A program made the translations under genes and the position numbers. This document shows, in pieces, positions 44,271 to 55,400 of a stretch of 64,000 nt of DNA. Source of the stretch: Azolla caroliniana (Eukaryota > Polypodiophyta); contig JBHGNT010000014.1 of the NCBI GenBank assembly GCA_043228905.1, positions 16,926,001 through 16,990,000 on the forward strand. Reading direction: 5' to 3'. The notes under the pieces are model-generated. The model did no database searches. It worked only from the letters and a program-made list of their open reading frames with translations, and was not told where the DNA came from. Positions within the stretch are counted from its first letter, which is position 1. Every line of letters starts with the position of its first letter.

Positions 44271-47200
44271 CCACAAACTTGAAGTAAGAGTCATTGGGTC
44301 TTCGAATAGTTAGTTTCCTCGAAATTTTGAGCATGAATTCAGCTCAAAAAACATATATATGGAATTTAAGATAAACCTAGACAATAGTTGTATGATGTGG
44401 TGACATAGATAACATACAACATATCCAGTAATGAGGAACCTTGTTTTTCTAAGATGGATAGAGGGTATACTCCATGGGAATTTGAATCCTCACCACCTCT
44501 CAACTAAGCGAAAGTACAAGCAATAGATCTAGAGCCATCCTTGATTGTTCACAAATAAAAAGTCCAAGGATTGACAAGGTGGATTAGGGCAAATATAAGA
44601 AAACCTAGGAGTTCACCGTTTCTCCCTTATAGAATGTTTGTCTTGTTAGAATTTGAAATATTGATTAGCATAGTTGATGAGCAATTCTTCCACAATAAGT
44701 AGCTTACGCTAGTTAAATTACCAATGGCATGTTCTATGCAACAATTTACAATCTATGTCTATGTTGAATTTTTATCTTGTGACTGGCTCACTACTTAGTT
44801 CATTAACGTCACCATGAAAACCACATAGTTTTTCACCTTATAGTTTTGCACACATTAAGAGCATCAAGAAACTATACATTTCCCGGTCTCTCTCAACACC
44901 ACAAACTGGCATGGTTTGTGTGCGAAATCATAATAAGAAGATTGAGTTTATTTTCAAAAGGTTTAGAAGCCAAAAGAGCAAGGAGTTTGAAGACCTAAAA
45001 ATACCAAATTTATCAATTGTACCTATATTCAGTTTTATCAAATGTATATGCAATCATTGTAGTATAATCATAAGCATTCCCAATTGTATGGCCCAAATTC
45101 AATCTTCACCGACAACACTCTATGATTATAAAACTCTTCTAAATCAACAAAGAAGTATATTGAAGTTTCTGTATGCACGCAACACAACATGATATGTGGT
45201 TGGTTTAGTATCATTTTAGATTTTGTTAGATTTTTGAATTCAACTCACCTTCTATTTTATGTCATTTCCTTCATATCGTTATCTAGATTCTATACAATCA
45301 TTTTGGTATACACAAGAAATGAGACAATAGAAGTCAAAGTCTAAACATAAATTGTCATTATACTTGATACATGGGGCAAGTTACTCTTCTCATCATATAT
45401 ATTTGGTTTTTGTTGCTCTTAACACGTAACTTTCGTTCAGTCTCATAGGTCATTTGGCTTCTTAAAAAAAGGTTACTATATCGTTCCTTCTTTTGTTCTA
45501 CCCGGAGCTTTGAACTTCTCTCAATTTCAACAAGCCAATCATATGTAAAACAAAAGGTCAGTCTAGCTCCTTAGCTTGAATAATTTCATGAATAAAATAA
45601 AGTGTGTCTTAGTGTGAAAGCAACACCACCTAGTAAAATATCTACCTTCCATTCCCAAAATAACTAGATGCCTAAATTTGTCTTTTTCATTGTTCGATCA
45701 TATTTCTGTGAGCACAAAGATGCCAAATGATTTTTTCATTGTAATATGTTGACTCTTGAATACCGCTCATAACAAATACAAGGTGAATGATTTGTACAGC
45801 TGGTGGTTTACAATAATTAGTATGGCGGTTGTGGCGGTTGTAAGAAATTGAAATAAATGATGCTTTATAATGAAATAGCAAAGTGGGTTTCAAGACATGA
45901 GAGAAAGAGAAGATTAGATAGATAGAATGGGGACCTTTAGTACAACATTCAAAGACACCATTTATATAAACTAGGCTACATTAGGTGTTAGTACTTAGCC
46001 TCGATGATTACAAGTCAATATTTAATGCCTTGCCTTGATTGTAAAGGAAATATTTATTAGATGCCTTCCAAGTGTGATACATTTAGCAAAGATATTTGGA
46101 GAACATATTCTATGATTAGGGGGTGTGTGGGTGTGTGATTGAGGATCCCAAGCTCTAAAGTTTGTTGTAAGTTAGTCCTCATGTTGTTTTCTTTCATAAT
46201 GTAAGGTATTATTTTGCAAAGAGAGTGATAGAGAGAACACAAATATATATTTGAAACATTATATAGATATCCAACTGAGTTTTATATCAATATAGCATGT
46301 CTGTTGGGAATTTCTTTTGGCGAGTTCCGCAATTCATAACCCGAGGTTCTTTTTTCTTAATTCACGTATGGGTCAATGATGTCATAGAAAGGGGAAAAAT
46401 ATGTTTTTAAAAGCTTGTCTTCATGGAAAAAGTTCACCAACTTGAATTAAGAAGCTTGCCCACCGCTTGCTAAACAGTTGAACATATTCATGTTCTCTAC
46501 TTCGATGCGATGCATAAGAGAAAATGTGTAGCAAGATTTCATTTCTACCATTAATTAAACTAGGTGGTCCATCTTAGAAAGTAATGTCGAGAATATCTAA
46601 GAAAACTATATATATTAAGGTGGGACATTTTATTGCAACATGATCGAGCTACAGTATATAAATATCCATGCTCGATTAGATTTTTGTGGACATTATTTGA
46701 TGCTTAAAAAAGTATACAACAAGAAATCGAGGGAATGTCGTTCTTATAATATAAAGAGAACAAATATTGCTTAAAAGGGAGAGAAAGAAGAAATCCATTT
46801 TGAAATCATTATGACATGCATATCCAAAGGAAATTGTAATTTGTTATTTTCCGAACACAAGAATGACATGCATTGTTCAACTCTTTTAGACCCCAAGGTC
46901 ATCTATAATAATTGGCTTCAGGCCCACAACATTCGGATCACAAAAACATGCAAGAGAGATGGTGGCGATCTTGATGATTGAAGACCAAACATACTTCGTT
47001 TTTCCTAGAAACATGGTTTGGACTAACTTACAAGTACATAATTGGAATAAGTTTGAAAGAAAAGGTTGTAATCCAAAGGAACGTACATAAAATTTAAAGT
47101 GATAGAATGTTAAAACTCAATCAACAAATGTCTTCGTTGATGAGCATCGATTTCAGGAATGTTTTTACTCGTAATGTTTCGATGGTAGAAACTATAGCAC

Positions 47201-49730
47201 AAATTGGCCCCTCTCTACTATACAAGCATTGATCTGATAGGCGTCTCTCCATATCTCCTCTTGACAATACATGGTTTTATACTTCTCTTGTTAGTGAATC
47301 GATGGGTTTAAACTCAATGGGATTTGGTTGGATAAAAAGTTTTTAGTTTTGCCTTCCATTTTCACTAATTTCTCTTGTGTTATTAGCATTCTCTTTTAAG
47401 AAGACAATGATACTACTTCAACACTTGTAAAGTCATATATGACAATCGTATAGTTTTAAACGTTTGGGCCATAGGAAAGTGAACTTGTCAAGCCATTGTC
47501 CTAGATGGAAACTATTTACACTCATGATATCTTGAACTGGACACATGAAGTTTTCAATGTTGAATTGCATCATCAAACTCGTTTGCTTGAAATTTGAATC
47601 AATATTCTATAATAAGAAAACAATATTTCTTTGTTTTTGACCTTGCATACACAATTTGATGTTATTTACATGACATGCACAAAAGGGCAAGCTCTAACAT
47701 TTTGTGGAAAACACTTGTTGGTATTTTAGTTGATGATTACTTAGCTCCCAAGGTTTGGAATGACCATAGTAGAATCTAATCTACTATAAGTGACTTTTGT
47801 ATAGGATTGAAGCTATCATACGACATTGTCGTAGTGTCAATGAGCAAAATACCCATGACAAGTTCTTATTGAGCATCCTCTCTATCAAACATTTGATATA
47901 TGCAAGCTCTATGACCTTTTATCCATTATTTTGAGCATATGTATTCATAGCCAGACATTTTTTATCGTTCTAAACATTTACCACTTACTCATTCTATATG
48001 TCTACTCTCTTTGAAGTCGATCTTGCATGTGAACTTCTAAAATTTAAAGTATTTAAACGGAAAAATGGAAACTTTGAAGCATTGTTTGTGATGCTTTGAA
48101 CACAACGCATAGCTACCATGAACCAAAAAACCCAAAATCTTTCAAATGAACATGAAGCTTTTCATTGTTTTGAATCAAAGGCCAATAGCGTATGAGTACA
48201 TCCAAAGATCATGAGCTACCTAAAAATGTTAAGGCACTTCATATTACATGAAGGGCATACATGTGATATCACTAGTCACATGAATGAGAAATGTCCTTAC
48301 AAATTCGCTTGATGACGTCTTTCTATTTGAATATCATGTAAAAAATTACTCTTTTGAACTGGATTATTGTCTACATTCCTTCACATTTTTTCAGAAGTAG
48401 CCATCAATCCAAGAAGGTTGAGAAATGTTAGCATGCTATTGTTGCAAGTTTTTAAACCAATATTGGTAAAAATCGTGAAGGTATTAGTTCATAATAATCG
48501 AGATAGGTGTGTTCTCGATTTGTGTAGATGGTCTCTCAAACACATGCTTTGCAAGTTGATTGTTGATATAGTCTTCCTTGATTTTTGTGTTGTAGATTTG
48601 AAAGTGTTAATATATGCCAAGCTACAATGTGAAACCATTGCATTTATGCATCGTCTAAGAGACTTTAGACATCGCCCCAAATGATGGATTTGTGAGGGTT
48701 TTTAAATCACATTTTAACATGTGGATGTGATGCTTGATTTCTTGAAGTATTGCCCAATGGGTTGATGTTGAATTTACTTTAAAGGTCTTCATAAATTTAG
48801 GATGATGCTTTTATATGTGGATTGTTGTTTTGCTACTAAGGCTGCCAATGACTTTATAACATCAACAAATGGTACATCTTTTCTCCATAAAAACATATCG
48901 CATTGTCTTTTAACCGACATTTAAAAGGCAAAGGCAATGCTAGTCAGCATGGGGTGAGCCTTCTTCTATACACCAATAATCAAATCTCAATTCCTTCAAT
49001 ATCAATGGTTTGTAATCAAACTATATTTCTCCGAATCGTCAAAACCAATGTCAGATCTTAGCATGATTGATTTTGCGTACCTCTCTCTAACAATTTACGC
49101 TATATATAGTAAATAACAAAGTAAAAACATAATGTTGTAGCATAAACGGAGGCTAGGATCGGGCAAGACACTGAAATGACCTTTTTCTCGATGCATAAAG
49201 AAAGCCTATTAATCTACAATGTCATCGATATTTTGGATCTCTTATGTAAGTTACATGGAAAATCTAGCTTGGACAAAGGCAAATATTATGTGGTGACTAT
49301 CTTTCCATACCATCTCGTTAGCTCATAAAAGTATACTTCAATTATGGTTTCATCAAGACTTTTGATATTATGGATTAGACAAATCAGAACTGTGTATTTC
49401 ACATTTGACAGTGACATGAATTGAGCTAGAGGGGATGAGGCGCGAGGAACATGACTTGTGGTGGTGGCCTTGACATTCAATAGAATAGAACACGAGTCAC
49501 ACTATCCAGACCATGAGTTGGAGATAGATAAATAAAAAGGGACGAAATCTTGTTGGTATGCATGCACGGAATCCCGACTTAAATCGTAGTAGACGTTTTG
49601 CAGTTAAGTTATTGCAGTTGTCCGACTAGTTTATGCTTGGAGAGGTTGTGTGAAATCCATAGGTTGGGATGTGTGGGGCGAGGTAACTTCTTGTGTAGTA
49701 GCAATACGAAGATACGGTTGGATGAAAGAA
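44271..49730. other. AT-rich intergenic stretch, no gene recognised
   Basis: About 5.5 kb without supportable genes. A copy of the dispersed TCTCATAGG(C/T)CATTTGGC motif sits near 45,440. Frames up to ~105 codons (e.g. 48,367-48,684) look random: cysteine/leucine-rich, with no family motif. Confidence 0.45.
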
Positions 49731-49735
49731 GGCAT

Positions 49736-49776
49736 CACATCCCGTCCCGTCCTGTCCCGTCTCATCCCATCCCATA
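49736..49776 (-). other. G-run tract with quadruplex potential
   Basis: The plus strand has six CCC runs within ~40 bp ((TCCCG)n/(TCCCA)n), so the minus strand has GGG runs separated by 2-8 nt, which fits a G-quadruplex motif. Confidence 0.6.
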
Positions 49777-50734
49777 CTATGCAGGTCGGTTCCACATTAT
49801 GAGAAAGCAATATTGGCCTGATCTAAGCGTTGTGAGAGCCTCTTTTTGTGTTGCTTGCGAATCATCGGTCTTGTAGAAGAAGTTGTCACCATAAGTTTTG
49901 GTTGGCTATGGTGGGAGAAGTTGCTATAGGGTGGATGAATGAATGAATGTATGTATTGGGGGGACATGTGAACGAGGGCCTATGCTTAGTTATCTCTCTC
50001 ATGTCTTCTTATTTTCGGTTTTTACATCTCTCATGTGACTAGGGAGTATCACTCTACATGCAAGTGTCCAACTTATGCCCAGATAAGGGCAAAATACCAA
50101 GGCTTACTAGGGCCCTCTCCTACCCTCTCTAGAGTCCAAACTATAAATATAACCCAAATATAAAGAAACTAGGTAGATTTATCTTAAAGCTAAAACAACA
50201 TAGGGAGAATAAGTTACAAAATGTTAACCAGAACCTTTCTAAGATTCACCAACATGTAACCAATGAAAATTTTTTAGGAATAGAAGGGAGACGGTGAATG
50301 TGGACACACTCGTACTGAATGCCCTCGGATGTCGGGCCTCAAAGTAACACGTGGTGTAGAAACAATTAAGAAAAATAGGGAACATGAGTTACACCGCCTA
50401 GAAGCTATGGTCGAGATACCTTTTACATTGGGACTACCACGGGCCACACCCACATCGAAAACCCTTTGACCCTTTGCTCCTTTTCGAGAGACTTGGATGG
50501 AAATGAAAGTAGGCCATAACACAAAGCCATTTCCTTTATAAAGTATGTTTACGGTTACAAACATAACATAACATAACGTATTTTGTACAATACTAGAACT
50601 TTTTTTATCTAAGTTTTATTTTATTTTTAATTTCAATCACCCCCTATTTTGTTGTAAAATTGGGTCTTAGAAGACGTTAATATATCGCTCTTTCTTTCCC
50701 TCTCGCTCTCTCTCTCTCTCGGCTTCTAATTTTT

Positions 50735-51112
50735 GTTCATATGTTGCTCGTGTGAACGGCCGCTTATCCTTATTTATCTCTCTCTCTTGTCCTCTTATTT
50801 CCTGCATGTGAACGGGGGCTTATCCTTATTTATCTCTCTCTTGTTCTCTTATTTTCTGCATGTGAACGGGCGCTTATCCTTATTTATCTCTCTCTTGTCC
50901 GCTTATTTCCTGCATGTGAACGGGGGCCTATCCTTATTTATCTCTCTCTTGTTCTCTTATTTTCTGGGGGCTTATCCTTATTCTCTTATTTTCTGTATGT
51001 GAACGGGGCCTTATCCTTATTTATCTCTCTCTTGTTCTCTTATTTTCTGCATGTGAACGGGGCCTTATCCTTATTTATCTCTCTCTTATTCTCTTATTTT
51101 CTGTATTTGGTA
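50735..51112. repeat. 54-bp minisatellite, ~7 copies
   Basis: Units of TGCATGTGAACGGGGGCTTATCCTTATTTATCTCTCTCTTG-TTCTCTTATTTTC type repeat with a 54-bp period (starts 50,803, 50,857, 50,911), with one shortened unit near 50,965. A diverged unit lies at 49,966. As 54 is a multiple of 3, the unit stays open in one frame (HVNGGLSLFISLLFSYF), but nothing else supports coding. Confidence 0.9.
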
Positions 51113-51394
51113 TTTATTTTTTCTCCCTCCATTTGTTTTGGGACGCGTTCCCCCCTCAACCATCTCTCTCTTGCTTTTCGAAGCGTCCACCAATTTCCTC
51201 TCTCTAGATTCAGCTTTTTATAAAATATAATTGAATTCTGTTTAGGCCTTGGTCTCCGGTTAATGCTCGCCACTGAATTTTCTTTATTCTCGGCTTTTAT
51301 TTATTTATTATATTCGTGCGCTAATAAAAATAAAAATACTTATTATCTTTTTTCTCAAGAAACGCTTTTTGTTTTTTGTTTTGTTTTTCTTCTG

Positions 51395-51800
51395 GTTAGC
51401 CGAATAATCTTCTTTTTATTTTTTCTTTATTTCTTTTAAAATGGTTTTTTCTTCGTTTCTTGGCAAAAATAAAAAATATGGCGGAAATGAAGATAAGGAT
51501 TGAAAAATAAAGACAAAAATAACGATGAAAACAAAAAACAACAACAAAAAAATAAAAATAAAGATGAAAATAAACATAAAATAAAAATAAAGATGAAAAT
51601 ATAAAAAGAATATAAAAAAAAAGATGAAAAAAAATAAAAAAAACATGAAAAAAAAGATATAAATACATATAATTATAACTATACTGTATGTATAAATATA
51701 AATATAAGCAAGAAAATTGGAAAAAATTGAAAAATAAAAACGAGGATATTTATTTATTTAAAAAAAATTGAAAAATAAAAATGAAAATGGAGATATTTAT
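51395..51800. repeat. A-rich low-complexity tract
   Basis: Mostly AAAATAAAAATGAAAAT-like sequence, upstream of the RRM gene. Confidence 0.85.
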
Positions 51801-51837
51801 TTATTTTGCCTCCTTTTCTCCATCTTCTTCTGCCCTT

Positions 51838-51879
51838 CCCCCGCGTCTCAGAGATCCGCCATAGCCACCAAAACTCGAG

Positions 51880-51934
<55 letters not shown>

Positions 51935-52235
51935 GACGTCCGCCATAGTCTCTCTCTCTGTCTCTCTCATACAGAGGTACGCCATAGCCAGCAGAGCTCC
52001 AGCCTTTTCTTGCTTCCTTCTCGCTCTCTGACGGATCCGCCATAGCCAGTACAGCTCGAGCTTGCCTCTTCCTTCTCCTTCCGCTCCCCCCCCCCCCCCC
52101 CTCTCAGAGGTCCTCCATAGCCACCAAAGCTGGAGGAGCTTTTTATACCTCCCTGTCTCTGTCTCTGTCTCTGTCTCTGTCTCTGTCTGTCTGTCTCTCT
52201 CTCAGAGACCCGCCACAGATTGTCTTGCCTGTTTC
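51838..52235 (+). repeat. Leader minisatellite of CAGAG-TCCGCCATAGCC units with (CT)n tracts
   Basis: Six units share CAGAGNTCCGCCATAGCCA followed by CCAAAGCTCGAGC, at about 51,848, 51,932, 51,972, 52,028, 52,106 and 52,204. They are separated by CT, C and CTGTCT runs of differing length. The block lies 220-620 bp before the ATG of the RRM gene, so it is probably promoter or 5' UTR. Confidence 0.8.
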
Positions 52236-52455
52236 TCTAGTCCTCTGTGCGTGCCATGTTTAAATCCTTTCGGACATATTTCCCTCTCTTTTCCTCGCTC
52301 CACTCCTCCTCGTCTTCTTCTTCTTCTTCACTATCGATCTCTGTCTGATACATTCTCTAACAGATCGCTGAATGGACCTTCCTTCTAGTGCCTTTTCTTC
52401 CTTATATGCACCTCTCCATATCTGATCCTTATTAGGCTTCCTCTCCTTCATCGCC

Positions 52456-55400
52456 ATGTTCGACCTCAACGAAGTACCTTCCGCAGAGCCACGCCAGGTT
52501 CTGCTCTACCAGGTCGACCACGCAAATGACCCTAAATTAGATACGGCTTCTGTTTCGGTTTCGGTTTCGGTTTCACCTGCAGTTTCTCCACGACACCAGC
52601 AGAGGAGAACTCTGACACACGATCATCACCGACGTGTAGAACATGGCGACGAAGACATGGCGAATTCAAGCTCCGATCATATCCGTGATGATCGTAACTC
52701 TTATAATAAGTCTCTACAGTCCGTTCGTTGTAATTCTCATGTCGATGTTGATGATGATGACCAGGAAACGGCCATGAATCTGCTTAATCCACAGAAACGT
52801 ACTACTCCAAATCTCACGAATTCTGAAGCAGTTTCTTCCTCTTCCCGTTCAGAAAATGTCCAGATCGTGGAGAATGAGAATCGACCCTCTGCAACTTCAT
52901 ATACTGATGGGCGTACTGATGTTGATTATCAGGAAACGGCCTCCGGTTTATTGAAAAATCCCCTGAAACGCTCTGCAAGTCTCCAGATTTCCGATTCCGT
53001 TTCCTCTTCTCCTCCCCCAGATCGAAATCGCGTGAATATACTTACTAATCTCCGCTCCAAGTCTCTTCAAGATCGTTATAACGAAGAGGAAGATCACGAA
53101 ACGGCTATGGATCTGTTTAATCCACCGAAACGTGCGTCGGTTGTCAAGGCTAATGCCCGTTCAGGAGATGTTTCTGAACCCGTATCTGATTTCCTCGAGG
53201 AAACAGTTAAAAAGGATGGATCTCTATATACTGATCGTGAATCCAAGCCTCTGAGAAAATGTTCTACTGGAGAACAAGAAACGGTTTCTACAGATCTAGA
53301 TCTTCTTCTTCTTTTACCTCCTCACAGGCGTTCTTCAAGTCTCAAGTACCATAATCAAGCCGACCATGCAAATGAATCTACTGTTTCTGATCCAGACAAG
53401 AATATGGCGAAGATGAACGATGACCAAATTCCTGCAAATTTGTACTCTGATCTTCGCCCCAAGTCAACGCAAGCTCTCTATAATGAACAAGAAAGTGCCT
53501 TGGATCTTCTTCTTGCTGATCAGAAACGTTCTCCTTCCAATCTCAACACACAGGTCGAACATTCTGAACCTACCGTTTCTTCTTGCCTTTCTCCTTCCCT
53601 TCCTATTGAAACAGTGAGAAAAGATGGACCCCTTCCTTTTATTTCATCCTCTGAACGACACTCTAAGCCTATGCAAGTTCAACCTAATGATCAAGATACA
53701 CGATTGGAACTTCTTATGCTTGATCAGAAACGTTCTTCTCCAAGCCAAATGTCATCACACTCTGATCTTCAGCACAAGTCTCAGCAAGCTCATCGTCATG
53801 ATCATGATCAAGGAACGGCTATGGAGCTTGTTATAAGTGATCGTCCACCACCCAAACGCACATTTTCGTTCCCTTTAACCTTAGACCAAACTGATCGTTC
53901 CTTATCGAAATTGCAGAAGAAGAAGAGTGAATCTAATTTGCATGATCCCAGACATTCCTTTGTCGAAAGAACACGATATAATGCAGATCCACTTGGAATT
54001 TGCACTAAGCAATATAGTAGCAATAGTGCATTTGAAGGATCCAGCCACGGCACAGATATACTTGGAAACAAGCCTCGAATATCGTATAATTTTATTGGAG
54101 ATCATCATGCAACCACATCACAGATGAAAAGCGATGATTTGATTGATGAATCTGCCATTATCGATGAGGATCGAAGTAATGATAAGAGTTTTGCATTTGA
54201 TAAGATAACAAGTATAGAACTTGGATCGATGTTCAAAAAAGATGTTTCTTCGTTTGGGTTGTCTCTAGGTAGTGGTCAGAACGGATCATCTCTATCGCAA
54301 TGTCCTAATGACAATCTGAAGGTCAATCAAAGCTCAAAAGACATAGATATGTTTGATCTTGCTCTAGGGAGGAGTAGAAGAACTAATTCAAAGAAAGGCG
54401 CAGACCTAATCTCTCCTTTCTGGTGTGGAAAGTTAAATACACCAGGTGTGAATACTATTCAGATACCAATTGATGCTTTCTGTCCAGGGATGCTCTTGAG
54501 ACCTGATTCCAAGTTGAAGAAGCTTCCAACATCTTTGAACACGCAGAAATTCGTGAAGTTGGACGAGTATGTGGAGATAAAAGAGAAAAAGGAAAAACTC
54601 TGAAATACTCCTGAACTTCGCTTTATTACTCGAAATGCCCTTGAGTTTCGTCCTTTCTTCTAAATAGACAAAAAACTGCACGTAATTACTCAAATATCAC
54701 ATATAAATCAGAATAAATGGGGATGCATTGACCATATAACTGCTCTTTGCTTATATGAATTGATCAAGGGCATTTGGGAAAATATAGAAAGTCGGGGGTA
54801 TTTTGGGAAATAAAGAGCAATCCAGGAGCATTACAGAGTTTTTCCCTAATAAAATTCACATGAATCCTCGTTTGCGCCTGTCTGATAAAGTGCGTGAATT
54901 TTACCTGTTTTTCTTACCTATCTTTGCATCTTGCAGATTACAAAGTAATGTTATGGTCAATGGAATTGCTGAACCTCTCATACAATTCAAGACATCATCG
55001 GATGCCTCCAATGAAGAGATAAATTGTTTTAATGCAATGGTACAGAGAATATTGCCCTTTTTGCTCTTACTTACTGCAGATTATGTCTGTATTGAAGATA
55101 TCAAAACATTTAATCTAAGGATATGTAGAAAATGCCGTTTTTGCTCATGCTTATTGCAAACTGCCTCTATTGAAGACATCAAATGGTTTAACTCAATGGT
55201 ACATAGAAAATGCCGTTTTTTATTACAGAAATTCTGTGCAACACTTCTAGTTTGTGATTGCATGTCATGCTAAGTTGATTTAGGACATGGCATGGGTGGA
55301 AAATTGTGATGAGCTAGAGTGTAGTACACAGAATGTATGTAGTGGGAATGGTGATCTTTATGATGAAAGGAAAACCGCAATCTGTCCTCTGATGGTTGAT

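Noticed and set aside
48367-48684. 105-codon frame in the long intergenic region
   Set aside because: Composition and motifs look random and no neighbouring exon-like sequence supports it.
51396-51668. Phe/Ile-rich minus-strand frames
   Set aside because: Low-complexity A-rich tract read backwards.
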